Below, in pieces: positions 1-8,717 of a stretch of DNA of 64,000 nt; positions within the stretch are counted from its first letter, which is position 1; each line of letters opens with the position of its first letter. The position numbers and the translations under genes are program-made. The stretch covers positions 106,679 to 170,678 of the forward strand of contig NZ_NKYF01000020.1 of NCBI RefSeq assembly GCF_002262885.1. The letters are read 5' to 3'. The stretch comes from Pseudonocardia sp. MH-G8. GTDB lineage: Bacteria; Actinomycetota; Actinomycetes; Mycobacteriales; Pseudonocardiaceae. Under the pieces are notes generated by a model. That model did not search any database. It had not been told where the DNA came from and saw only the letters and a list, made by a program, of their open reading frames with translations.

Positions 1-1
1 C

Positions 2-64
2 GTGGCCGACCTGCGCGCGTTCGCCGAGCTCAAAGGACTCGAGCTGGTCGAGGTGCGCCCGTGA
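2..64 (+). CDS. 3' end of an unidentified upstream gene (partial)
   Basis: An open frame enters from the left edge and ends at the TGA at 62-64; only about 20 codons are visible (ending ...LELVEVRP). Codon use is typical of the coding regions here. Its stop overlaps the GTG start of the glycosidase by four bases (GTGA), so it is probably the preceding gene of the same operon. Too little is present to name a family. Confidence 0.55.
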   Translation: MADLRAFAELKGLELVEVRP

Positions 65-3000
65 TCCCCGAGCTCGACGCCCTCTTCGACGCCCCGCCCC
101 CCGGTTTCGGGCCCACGCCGCTGTGGTGGTGGAGCGCCGAGCCCGTCACGCGCGAGCGCCTCGAGTGGCAGATGCACCGCTTCCACGAGGGCGGGATCGA
201 CGACCTCGTGGTGATCAACCTGGCCCCGGCGGGGCCGCTGTTCGGCGCGGTGGCCGACGACCCGCCGTGGTTCTCCGACGCCTGGTGGGACCGCTTCCGC
301 GACGCCTGCGCGGTGGCCCGGTCGCTGGGCATGCGCCTGTGGTTCTACGACCAGATCGGGTTCTCCGGCGCCAACATCCAGGGCCGGATCACCCACGAGC
401 ACCCGTGGGCCACCGGCCGCACGCTGCGCGCCACCACGACCCCGGCCACCGCGGGCCGGGTCGTCCTGCCCGGGGACGCCGAACCCGTCGCCGCCTACAC
501 CGCGGACGGTCGGCGCGTCGACGTCGGCGCCGACACCGAGGCGACCGAGCTGCTGCTCGTCACCGCGCACCCGACGGCGTTCGACTACCTGAGCCCCGCC
601 GCCGTCGACCTGCTCCTCGACACCGTGCACCGCGAGTTCGCCCGCCGGGTGCCGGAGTACCTGGGCGACGTCGTCGTCGGGAGCTTCCAGGACGAGCTTC
701 CCGCCACCAACGCCTGGACGCCGCGGTTCGCCGCGGAGTTCGCCGCCCGCACCGGCTACGACCTGCTCGACCACCTGCCCGCACTGTTCGGACGCCCCCG
801 ATCCGACGAGGCTGACCTCGCGGCTGCGAAGGTCCGCTCCGACTACTACGCCGTGCGGGCCGCGCTCACCGAGGAGGCCCTCTTCCGGCCCTTGGCCCGG
901 TGGCACGCCGGGCACGGCCTGCTCCTCGGCGCCGACCAGTCCAACCCCGCGCGCGCCGGGCTGCCCGCCCAGTCCACGCAGATCTACACCGACTACTTCC
1001 GCACGCACCGCTGGTTCTCCGCCGTCGGCTCCGACCACGAGGGCGACGCCAAGGTCCACAGCTCGATGGCCCACCTCTACGGCCACGACCGGGTCTGGAT
1101 CGAGGCATTCCACTCCTCGGGCTGGGGCGGCACGCTCGAGGACACCTGGGACTGGCTGCTGCCGTTCCTGCGCAGCGGCGCCACCCTCTACAACCCGCAC
1201 GCGAGCTACTACTCCACCGTGGGCGGCTGGTTCGAGTGGGCACCGCCGTCCACCGACTGGCGCCAGCCCTACTGGCGGCACTACCCGGCGTTCGCGCGCG
1301 CCGTCGCGCGGGTGGCGGCGCTCATGTCGTGGGGCCGCTTCGAGGCGGACGTCGCGGTACTGCACCCGACCGCGACGATGCAGGCCGCGATCCCGCTCGA
1401 CGTCGCGATCGACCACTTCCCCACCACGCCGCTGACCGGCGGGTTCACCGACGTCGAGCGCACGCAACAGGTCTATCGGGAGCTGTGCGGCAAGAACGAC
1501 TGGTTCCACTTCGAGCCCAGCGCCCTGGACGCGGCCGGGATCGCCTTCGACGTGCTCGACGACGCCTCCCTGCAAGGCGGCGACGCCACCGACGGCCTGC
1601 TGCGGATCCGGGAGCAGGCCTACTCCACGGTCGTGCTCCCGTCGGCCCCGTTCCTGGAGGAGGACAGCGCCCGGGCGCTCGTGCGGCTGATGGACGCGGG
1701 CGGGCGCGTGGTCGTCGTCGGGGAGGGCCCGCGGTGGGCCACCGGCCGCGGCGGGAACGACGCTGCCGCCGCCGCGGTGCTGCATCACCCCCGCTGCACG
1801 GTCGTGGACGACGTGCCCGCCGCCGTCGCGGCCCTGCCCGCCGACGCGCAGTACGCGCGGTCCGGCACCCCGCTGCTGGTGCGGCGCGACGGCGGCACGT
1901 CGATCGCGCTGGTCGGCGGCGCCTACCCGAGCGCGAGCGCGTACCCGCGGCGCGCGGGCGCGCAGGGCCGCTGGACCGACGACGACTTCGACCGCTCCCG
2001 CTACGCCCGCGAGCACGCCGTCACCGTGCGCGCCGAGGTGGCCGGCGCGCAGGTGTGGAACCCCGCCACCGGGGAGCGGCGCGCCGCCCCCGTCGCGGTG
2101 GCCGCGGACGGCACCTCGACGATCACGGTCGAGACCGGCGGGGCGCCGATGGTCCTGCTCACCTGGCAGGACGGCCCCGCCGGTGCGCAGGCCGGACCGA
2201 CGCCACCGGCGGCCGGTGAGGTGCTCGACATCAGCGACGGCTGGACCGGCGAGCTCGTGCCCACCCTGGACAACACCTGGGGTGACCTCGCCCGCCCGGT
2301 CGGTGCGGACCTGTCGGACCTGCAGGTCTGGGCCATGTCCACCCGCGAGCAGCACACCGGCGCGTGGCAGGAGACCACCGCGACGTTCGGGCAGCGCGTC
2401 CTCGTGCACCGGCCCGCGGCCCCGGCCGACCTCCCGGCGCCGCTCGACCCCGCGCAGTGCGCCGAGGTCGCCGCAGGCGCGGCGCTCGGGACCGGGCCGG
2501 GCTGGACCCGGCACGAGTACTCGGCGAGCCGCGGCGTGCGGCGCGACCACGCCGGGGCGCTGGGCACCAAGGGCCGCGTCCCGGTCGAGCACGTGCTCAC
2601 GCCCGACCCCGGCGCGGGCCGGCAGGTGGTCGTGCGCGCGCTCGTCGTGACCGACCACCGCGGGCCCGCCGACCTCGTCCTCACCACCAGCGCGCCGGCA
2701 CAGGTGTGGTGGAACGGCGCGCGCCTGCTCGCCCCGGCCGGGGAGACCTACGTGACGGTGTCCGGCGTGGACGTCGACCGGGAGGTCAACGTCGTCGAGT
2801 ACCGGCTGGGCGCCTCCGCCACGGTCGACCTGATGGGCGGCGACGCCCCGCTCGGGTCCGCGCTCACCCTGACCCCGCCCGGCGGCTACACGCCGAGGCC
2901 GGAGTACATGGCCTCGGACCTGTCCGGCGCGGGCGACGGCACGATCACCTTCACGGCGACGGTCCCGGACGCGGGCGCGGTGTCCTGCGCGCAGCTCGTG

Positions 3001-4014
3001 GTCGGGGCCGCGACGGCCGCCACCGTGCTCGTCGACGGCACGGCGCTGGCCCGGCAGGAGAAGGTCGAGTACTACGAGTCGCAGCGGGGCGCCGACCCGG
3101 CGTTCTTCGCCCACGACCTCACCGGCCGGGTGCGCGGCGGGCAGACCCTCACCGTCGCGCTGGCCACCACCGACCCGGACGACGTCGTCTACGTCGACCT
3201 CGCCGTCACCGGCTCGGCCGGAACGCGCACGCTGGTGAGCGGCGGCAGCGGCTGGACCTCGGCCACCGCCGGGCGCCGCGGCTGCGTCCGCACCCGGGCC
3301 GGGCAGTGGTCACCGCTGGAGTCCGCGTACGCCGTCAGCCGACCGCACCCGCTGCCCGGCGCGGACTGGTTGAACGGCAGGCCGCAGGTCGGCGAGCCCG
3401 TCCTGGATCTGCACGTCACCGACTCGGCCTCGCCCGCCCGCCAGGAGTTCCGCGTCGCGCTGCCCGCCGGGACCTGCGAGGTCACGGTGCCGCTGCTGGT
3501 CGATGCCGGCTGCGCGATCGACGGCGTGCCGGTGCCCGTGGAGAAGGGTGTGATCACGCTCGATGCCCCGCTCCCGGCGCCCGCCACGCTGGACGTGGTC
3601 ACCGAGGCCACCGCGGTCCGGCGCGGCGGGGCGGCGTGGGCGGGCCCCGCGCTCGTCCGCCACGCGCCCGCCCCGATCGCGCTCGGCGACTGGCGCGCGA
3701 TCGGGCTCGGCTCCTGGAGCGGCGCGGTGCGCTACCGGCGCACCGTCGAGCTGCCCGCGGGGCGGCCCTGGACGCTCGATCTCGGCGACCTGCGCGGCAG
3801 CGTCGACGTGCGGGTGGACGGCGAGCTGGTGGCCGAGGCGTTCTGCGCCCCGTTCCGCTGGGCGCTGCCGCCCGCCGACGGGCCCGTCGATCTCGACATC
3901 ACCGTCGCAGGCACCCTCGGCCCGTTCCTGCACGAGTCCACCCCCACCACGTGGGTCTTCCCCGCGCAACTCGCATCCGGGCTCTTCGGTCCGGTCACCG
4001 TGCACGTCGACTGA
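61..4014 (+). CDS. GH106-like glycoside hydrolase (putative alpha-L-rhamnosidase)
   Basis: A 1317-residue protein. The N-terminus (PLWWWSAEPVTRERL around residues 20-35, followed by a GIDDLVVINLAP strand and LWFYDQIGFSG) matches the TIM-barrel start of the GH106 alpha-L-rhamnosidase-like family, and GSFQDELPATNAWTPRF near residue 205 fits its second conserved block. The C-terminal third is beta-rich with jelly-roll-like carbohydrate-binding repeats, as in that family. No signal peptide is visible, so it is probably cytoplasmic and would cleave oligosaccharides or glycosides brought in by a transporter. It starts with a GTG overlapping the stop of the preceding gene and is followed after 39 bases by an MFS transporter, suggesting an uptake-and-hydrolysis operon. 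Family assignment is fairly sure; the substrate is inferred. Confidence 0.75.
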   Translation: MIPELDALFDAPPPGFGPTPLWWWSAEPVTRERLEWQMHRFHEGGIDDLVVINLAPAGPLFGAVADDPPWFSDAWWDRFRDACAVARSLGMRLWFYDQIGFSGANIQGRITHEHPWATGRTLRATTTPATAGRVVLPGDAEPVAAYTADGRRVDVGADTEATELLLVTAHPTAFDYLSPAAVDLLLDTVHREFARRVPEYLGDVVVGSFQDELPATNAWTPRFAAEFAARTGYDLLDHLPALFGRPRSDEADLAAAKVRSDYYAVRAALTEEALFRPLARWHAGHGLLLGADQSNPARAGLPAQSTQIYTDYFRTHRWFSAVGSDHEGDAKVHSSMAHLYGHDRVWIEAFHSSGWGGTLEDTWDWLLPFLRSGATLYNPHASYYSTVGGWFEWAPPSTDWRQPYWRHYPAFARAVARVAALMSWGRFEADVAVLHPTATMQAAIPLDVAIDHFPTTPLTGGFTDVERTQQVYRELCGKNDWFHFEPSALDAAGIAFDVLDDASLQGGDATDGLLRIREQAYSTVVLPSAPFLEEDSARALVRLMDAGGRVVVVGEGPRWATGRGGNDAAAAAVLHHPRCTVVDDVPAAVAALPADAQYARSGTPLLVRRDGGTSIALVGGAYPSASAYPRRAGAQGRWTDDDFDRSRYAREHAVTVRAEVAGAQVWNPATGERRAAPVAVAADGTSTITVETGGAPMVLLTWQDGPAGAQAGPTPPAAGEVLDISDGWTGELVPTLDNTWGDLARPVGADLSDLQVWAMSTREQHTGAWQETTATFGQRVLVHRPAAPADLPAPLDPAQCAEVAAGAALGTGPGWTRHEYSASRGVRRDHAGALGTKGRVPVEHVLTPDPGAGRQVVVRALVVTDHRGPADLVLTTSAPAQVWWNGARLLAPAGETYVTVSGVDVDREVNVVEYRLGASATVDLMGGDAPLGSALTLTPPGGYTPRPEYMASDLSGAGDGTITFTATVPDAGAVSCAQLVVGAATAATVLVDGTALARQEKVEYYESQRGADPAFFAHDLTGRVRGGQTLTVALATTDPDDVVYVDLAVTGSAGTRTLVSGGSGWTSATAGRRGCVRTRAGQWSPLESAYAVSRPHPLPGADWLNGRPQVGEPVLDLHVTDSASPARQEFRVALPAGTCEVTVPLLVDAGCAIDGVPVPVEKGVITLDAPLPAPATLDVVTEATAVRRGGAAWAGPALVRHAPAPIALGDWRAIGLGSWSGAVRYRRTVELPAGRPWTLDLGDLRGSVDVRVDGELVAEAFCAPFRWALPPADGPVDLDITVAGTLGPFLHESTPTTWVFPAQLASGLFGPVTVHVD

Positions 4015-4053
4015 CGGCCGCTCGTACCAGCACCCGCAAAGGATGGTTCAACG

Positions 4054-5349
4054 ATGACCACCGATCCCGGCGTCGCACCGCTGTTCTCCGGAGACCGGCC
4101 CGACCGCCGGCACTGGACCCTGGCGATCTCCGCGGGCATGGCGTCCTACCTGGACTCGGCGATCATCGTCGGGCTCGGGGTGGGGCTCGCGGTCCTGCAG
4201 GAGCACTTCGGCATGAGCACCTGGGGTGTCGGCGCCCTCAGCGCCGCCCTCACGCTCAGCATCGCCGCGGGCGCGTTCGTCGGGGGGCGGGTCGCCGACC
4301 TGGTGGGGCGCATGCGCGCCTTCACCTTCTACATCCTGCTCTACGCGGCGGGCATGGCGGTGATGGCCGCCGCGGTCGACGAGACCATGCTGTTCGTCGG
4401 CATCGTCATCGCAGGCCTCGCCGCCGGTGCCGACCTCCCGACGTCGGTGGCGGTGGTGTCCGAGCGCTCCCCGCAGGGCGCCCAGGGCCGGCTCGTCAGC
4501 ACGACGCAGGTGATGTGGTTCCTCGGCATCGCCGCCACCCAGCTGCTGGGCTTCGCGTTCTCCGGCCTGGGGATCACCGGCATCCGGATCATCTTCGCGC
4601 AGCTCGTGGTGGTGGCACTGGCCACCTGGGCCGTGCGCCGGTTCCACCCGGCGCTGCGCTCCCTGGAGGCCGAGGTCGTCACCCGCCGCGGCGGCGACGA
4701 GACCGCGCGACCCGCCCTGCCGCTGCGGACGATCATGACGTCGCGCGCGATGCTCGTGCCCATCGCGCTCACCGGCGTGTACTACATCTTCTGGGGCATG
4801 ATGGCCAACACGTTCGGCCAGTTCGGCACCTACTTCCTCATCACCGTCGGCGGAGCCGGGCAGACCCTGGCCACCGGCCTGAACGTTGCGCTCATTCCCG
4901 TCGGGCTGCTGTTCACACTGCTGTTCGTGCGCATCGTCGACACGAAGTGGCGCAATCCGGTGTTCGTCGTGGGCGGGCTGGTGCAGGCCGGCGCCATGGC
5001 GGTCGCCGGCCTCGGCAACGGCGTCCTCCTGGTCTACGTCCTCGCGCTGGTGATCTACAACATCGGCTCCAACGTGGCGGGCGAAGCCAACTACAAGGTC
5101 TGGACGCAGGAGAGCCTGCCGGTCGAGGCCCGTGCCACCGCCCAGGGCTTCACCTATGCCGTCGGCCGGTTCGTCTTCGCCCTGTTCGCGCTGGTCACGC
5201 CGAGCATGCTGGCATCCTCGCCGAACCTGCTGCTCTGGCTGCTCGTGGCGTTCGCCCTGACAGCCACAGCCCTGGGCTGGGCGACGAGCCGCCACCTGGA
5301 GGGACGAGGCATAACCCCCGGCACGGTGCACGCCAAGTCCGCAGCGTGA
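4054..5349 (+). CDS. MFS transporter, sugar-porter-like
   Basis: A 431-residue membrane protein with about twelve hydrophobic segments. The loop between segments 2 and 3 carries a major-facilitator motif A (GGRVADLVGRMRAF, near residue 75). A purine-rich stretch (AAAGGATGG) precedes the ATG. It lies 39 bases after the GH106-like gene on the same strand and probably imports the glycoside or sugar that enzyme works on. No regulator lies within this pair in the window. Substrate is an inference from context only. Confidence 0.8.
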   Translation: MTTDPGVAPLFSGDRPDRRHWTLAISAGMASYLDSAIIVGLGVGLAVLQEHFGMSTWGVGALSAALTLSIAAGAFVGGRVADLVGRMRAFTFYILLYAAGMAVMAAAVDETMLFVGIVIAGLAAGADLPTSVAVVSERSPQGAQGRLVSTTQVMWFLGIAATQLLGFAFSGLGITGIRIIFAQLVVVALATWAVRRFHPALRSLEAEVVTRRGGDETARPALPLRTIMTSRAMLVPIALTGVYYIFWGMMANTFGQFGTYFLITVGGAGQTLATGLNVALIPVGLLFTLLFVRIVDTKWRNPVFVVGGLVQAGAMAVAGLGNGVLLVYVLALVIYNIGSNVAGEANYKVWTQESLPVEARATAQGFTYAVGRFVFALFALVTPSMLASSPNLLLWLLVAFALTATALGWATSRHLEGRGITPGTVHAKSAA

Positions 5350-5396
5350 TCCGGCGTCACTTCGCACAGCCGGCGTCCGGTGTGCCGAGTGGCGCG

Positions 5397-6317
5397 CTAC
5401 CCCCGCTCCGCCCGTTCGGCCAGGGCCTGCGCTGCGGCGCGCGGCACCACCACCACCGGCACCGGCGAGTGCCGGACGATCCGCGACGAGCGCGAGCCGA
5501 GGAACACCCGCTCCAGAGGGCCGGCCGTGCTGGAGCCGACGGCGAGCAGGTCGCCGTCGTTCCAGCCGATGCCCTCGAGCGCGGCCGACCAGTCCGGGCC
5601 GTGCCCCACCGCCGCCTCGATCGTGGACGGGCGGCGCGGCAGCCGCTCGACCTGCGCGAGCACGGCGCGCTGGGCACGCACGGCGTCGGCGGCCCACTCC
5701 TGCGCGACGGCGTCCTCGGCCCGCGAACCGATCCCGGCGGTGAGGGGCGTGCGCGGCCGCACGGCGAAGGAGGCGATGCGCAGGTCGGCGGCCGCCCGCG
5801 CGGCCACCCCGGCCACTGCGAGGACCAGCTCGTCGGCGCCCTCGGTGGCACCGAAGGCGGTCGTCACCCGGCGCACCCGGGCGCCGGGCCGGCAGCGGAA
5901 CCCCCGGGGACCGAGCACCACCGGCAGCGGCGAGCTGTGCAGCAGCCGCTCCGCGACGCTGCCGAACGCGATCCGGCCGAGCACCCCCGCCGTGGACGAG
6001 CCGAGCACCAGCAGGCGGGCGTCGTGCTCCTGCGCGACGTCGAGCAGCCCCGCCGACGTCGATCGCGCCCTGGCGACGACGAACTCCGCCTCGCGGTCGG
6101 CGGGCACCAGCGCCCGTGCCCGGTCCACGGCCTCCTCCGCCTCGCGGTCGAGGTGGGCCTGGAACTCCGGGTCGACCCGGCCCACCCCCGGCGGCCACGG
6201 CGGCGGCACCACGGTGCACACGAGCAGGTCCTCGTCGAGCGAGCGGGCGATCGTCACCCCGAGATCCACCACTGCCGCCGCCCGTTCGTCGCGCGGCAGC
6301 CCCACCAGGAGCGTCAT
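5397..6317 (-). CDS. universal stress protein with two Usp domains
   Basis: A 306-residue cytoplasmic protein made of two tandem Usp domains (residues about 1-145 and 160-306). Each ends in the nucleotide-binding signature: GSSTAGVLGRIAFGSVAERL in the first and a GSSTAGPLERVFLGSRSSRI-type copy in the second, each followed by a VPVV-like strand. Start chosen at the ATG at 6317 (MTLLVG), which has GGAGG just upstream and overlaps the stop of the amino-acid permease by four bases (ATGA), indicating translational coupling. Usp domains often accompany APC permeases; the partner role is inferred. A longer in-frame extension exists but would run deep into the permease gene. Confidence 0.88.
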   Translation of the reverse strand: MTLLVGLPRDERAAAVVDLGVTIARSLDEDLLVCTVVPPPWPPGVGRVDPEFQAHLDREAEEAVDRARALVPADREAEFVVARARSTSAGLLDVAQEHDARLLVLGSSTAGVLGRIAFGSVAERLLHSSPLPVVLGPRGFRCRPGARVRRVTTAFGATEGADELVLAVAGVAARAAADLRIASFAVRPRTPLTAGIGSRAEDAVAQEWAADAVRAQRAVLAQVERLPRRPSTIEAAVGHGPDWSAALEGIGWNDGDLLAVGSSTAGPLERVFLGSRSSRIVRHSPVPVVVVPRAAAQALAERAERG

Positions 6318-7756
6318 CGGAGGTCCTCCCTCGCGTCCGGGGCCCGGCGACGCAGCCGCGAGTGCCGGATCCCGTAGGTGAAGTACCAGACGAGCACGAC
6401 GGCCACCCAGATCGCGAACACCACGATCGTGATCGGCCGCAGGTCGATGATGATCCACAGGCAGCCCAGGATCGACAGGACCGGTGTGACCGGGTAGCCG
6501 GGCACGCGGAAGCCGCGCGGGAGGTCGGGCGCCGTGCGCCGCAGGACCATCACCCCGATGGAGACGACGAGGAACGCGACGAGGGTGCCGATGCTCGTCA
6601 TCTCGGCGAGGAAGTTGATCGGCAGGAGCCCGGCCAGCAGGGCCACGGCCACGGCGACGACGACCGTGTTGTTCACCGGCGTGCTGGTGCGCGCGTTCAC
6701 CTGCTGGAAGAACCGCGGCAGCAACCCGTCACGGCCGATCGCGAACAGGATGCGGGTCTGGCCGTAGATCGTCACCAGCGTCACGCTGAAGATCGAGATG
6801 ATGGCGCCCGCCGCGAGCACGGTGCCCGGCCAGTCGGCGCCGACCACGTTCTGCAGGATGGCCGCGAGCCCGGCCTCCTGGCCCTCGAAGTCGGCCTGCG
6901 GCTGGGCGGCGACCGCCACCAGTGCCACCGCCACGTAGACCAGCGTGACGACGACCAGCGCCGAGAGGATCGCCAGCGGCATCGTCCGGCGGGGGTTCTT
7001 GACCTCCTCCCCCGCGGTCGACACGGCGTCGAGGCCGATGAAGGCGAAGAAGATGATGCCGGCCGCACCGGTGATGCCCGTGACCCCGAACGGCGCGAAG
7101 TCGGCGAAGTTGTCGCTGTTCCAGCCCGTGATGCCGATGACGACGAACATCACCAGCACGGCGATCTTGATGACGACCATGACCGCGTTGACGGTGGCCG
7201 ACTCGCTCGCACCGCGCACCAGCAGCACCGCGCACACCGCCACCAGCACCACGGCGGGCAGGTTCAGCACCCCGCCGCCCTCGGGCGACTGGGACAGCGC
7301 GTCGGGGATCTGGAACCCGAACAGGTTGCCCAGCAGCTGGTTGAGGTACTGCGACCAGCCGACCGCGACCGCGGCGGAGGACACGCCGTACTCGAGCAAC
7401 AGGCACGCCGCGACGGCCATCGCGACCACCTCGCCGAGCGTCGCGTAGGCGTAGGAGTACGACGACCCCGACACCGGGACGGCGCTCGCGAGCTCCGCGT
7501 AGCAGACCGCGGTGAGCCCTGCGACGACGCCGGCGATCACGAACGACCAGACGACCGCAGGCCCCGCGACCGGCACGGCCTCGGTCAGGACGAAGAAGAT
7601 GCCCGTCCCGATCGTGGCGCCGACACCGATCATCGTCAGTGGGAAGAGCCCGATGGAGCGGGCGAGCTGGCCCCCGCCGTGGCCGTCGGCACCGGTCTCC
7701 GCGGCCATGTCCGCCACCGGCTTGCGCCGGAACGCCTGTTGCAGCAGCGTGGCCAT
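6314..7756 (-). CDS. APC-family amino-acid permease
   Basis: A 480-residue inner-membrane protein with about twelve to thirteen transmembrane segments. The first segment carries the APC signature GVGATIGTGIFFVLTE and the second region has CYAELASAVPVSGSSYSYAY, characteristic of the cationic amino-acid transporter subgroup. FFAFIGLDAVSTAGEEVKNP lies in mid-protein, also typical. The ATG at 7756 has a strong GAGGAGG ribosome site. It is the first gene of a two-gene operon with the universal stress protein. Which amino acid it carries cannot be told. Confidence 0.88.
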   Translation of the reverse strand: MATLLQQAFRRKPVADMAAETGADGHGGGQLARSIGLFPLTMIGVGATIGTGIFFVLTEAVPVAGPAVVWSFVIAGVVAGLTAVCYAELASAVPVSGSSYSYAYATLGEVVAMAVAACLLLEYGVSSAAVAVGWSQYLNQLLGNLFGFQIPDALSQSPEGGGVLNLPAVVLVAVCAVLLVRGASESATVNAVMVVIKIAVLVMFVVIGITGWNSDNFADFAPFGVTGITGAAGIIFFAFIGLDAVSTAGEEVKNPRRTMPLAILSALVVVTLVYVAVALVAVAAQPQADFEGQEAGLAAILQNVVGADWPGTVLAAGAIISIFSVTLVTIYGQTRILFAIGRDGLLPRFFQQVNARTSTPVNNTVVVAVAVALLAGLLPINFLAEMTSIGTLVAFLVVSIGVMVLRRTAPDLPRGFRVPGYPVTPVLSILGCLWIIIDLRPITIVVFAIWVAVVLVWYFTYGIRHSRLRRRAPDAREDLR

Positions 7757-7789
7757 GCCACCTCCTCGGCTCCCGGACGGCGCTCCGAC

Positions 7790-8187
7790 CTACCGGGCAT
7801 CCTCCGCGCCCACGGCCGGTCCCGCACGGCCGAGCGCGAGCAGCCCGGCCGCACCGAGGACGCCACGGGAACGCTGTCCACCCGCGACCAGGCGAGCACC
7901 ATCAGCGTGGCGAGGACCGAGCACCCGACCATGAGCCGGCGCCCGCCCCACCGGTCGAGCCACCGTCCTGCCGGGACGGCGGCCAGCGCCGCTGCCAGCA
8001 GCGCCACGGTCTGCGCGCCGGTGATGACGGTCCGGTCGGCACCCAGCGCCTCCTGCATCGGCACCAGCAGGACGGCGAAGGCGTAGGTGAGAACCCCGTA
8101 CCCCGCGGTCGCGCTGACCGCCAGCGCGGCCACCACACACCAGCGACGAGCCGGCAGCCGCACGGTGTGCAGGACCATGCCGATCAC
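7790..8187 (-). pseudogene. MFS transporter remnant with large internal deletion
   Basis: The first about 108 codons encode a convincing MFS N-terminus: a helix, then GYGVLTYAFAVLLVPMQEAL, and the motif-A loop AGRWLDRWGGRRLMVG. Homology stops near 7864. In another frame the next 70 bases read GVLGAAGLLALGRAGP before a TAG at 7790, which looks like the last transmembrane helix and tail of the same family. The middle (roughly three quarters of the gene, judging from the usual 400 residues) is gone and the join is out of frame. It lies directly upstream of the APC permease gene on the same strand. Called a pseudogene; no functional transporter could be made. Confidence 0.7.
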
Positions 8188-8246
8188 GGTAGCCCGCCGC
8201 CGGGCGGGCGGGAGTCGGACGTCTCACAGCCCCGGTGTCGATGTGA

Positions 8247-8460
8247 TCAAGGGCGTCCCCGGCGCGTCGGCAACGCCGCGGTCCCGGCGATCGCGAGCCC
8301 GCCGGTCAGGAAGGCGCCGCGGTGGCGGGTCAGCCAGGCCTGCGGGCTGCGCTCGTGCGCCTCGTCGTCGAACTCGCCGTGGGCGCCGAGGTCACGGGGC
8401 AGCGGTTCCCAGGTGTTCGCGCGACGCGGCGGCGGGTCGTGCTGCGGATCCTGCCGCCCT
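8247..8460 (-). pseudogene. C-terminal fragment of an SDR-family oxidoreductase
   Basis: The minus strand encodes about 70 codons ending in TGA at 8247-8249, including ANTWEPLPRDLGAHGEFDDE, then an ERSPQAWL stretch and a final hydrophobic segment. This tail (NLWEPV...AHGxFDxxAHxRSPQ...) is typical of the end of large actinobacterial SDR oxidoreductases. There is no start codon, and the homology ends near 8460, where an esterase fragment on the opposite strand begins. It is therefore a truncated gene at a recombination junction. Identification rests on recalled family patterns. Confidence 0.5.
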
Positions 8461-8713
8461 GGGCGACGAGCCCGCGCTGGTGGTCTTCCCGCCCGCCGCC
8501 GACCACCCGCGCTGGCTGCGCACCTCGCTCGGCCACCGGGCGATCGGCGTCGTCTACCACCCCGAACGGGAGCGCCGGGGAAACTACGTGCCCTCCACGC
8601 TGGGCGACCGCTACGACGCGCTGCTCTGGTTCGGCGAGACCACCGCCCTGGAGCCGCTGCGTCCCGAGCCGGCCGACGACCCGGAGCCCGAGACCGCGCC
8701 CAGCGGGGAGTGA
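8450..8713 (+). pseudogene. C-terminal fragment of an erythromycin-esterase-like protein
   Basis: Reading to the TGA at 8711-8713, about 85 codons encode RAIGVVYHPERERRGNYV followed by a YDALLWFGETTALEPL stretch, which is the characteristic C-terminus of the erythromycin esterase (EreA/EreB-like) family. The upstream 300-odd residues with the catalytic His and Glu residues are absent, and the region in front is occupied by an SDR fragment on the other strand. No start or ribosome site is evident. A remnant that could not be an active esterase. Confidence 0.6.
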
Positions 8714-8717
8714 GACG

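Noticed and set aside
900..2219. Long arginine-rich frames overlapping the glycosidase and similar ones elsewhere
   Set aside because: They are out-of-frame shadows of GC-rich genes: no homology, extreme Arg/Ala/Pro content, and third positions not GC-biased.
5350..5396. Terminator hairpin between the MFS transporter and the universal stress gene
   Set aside because: Only short imperfect pairing is visible; not better than chance at this GC content.
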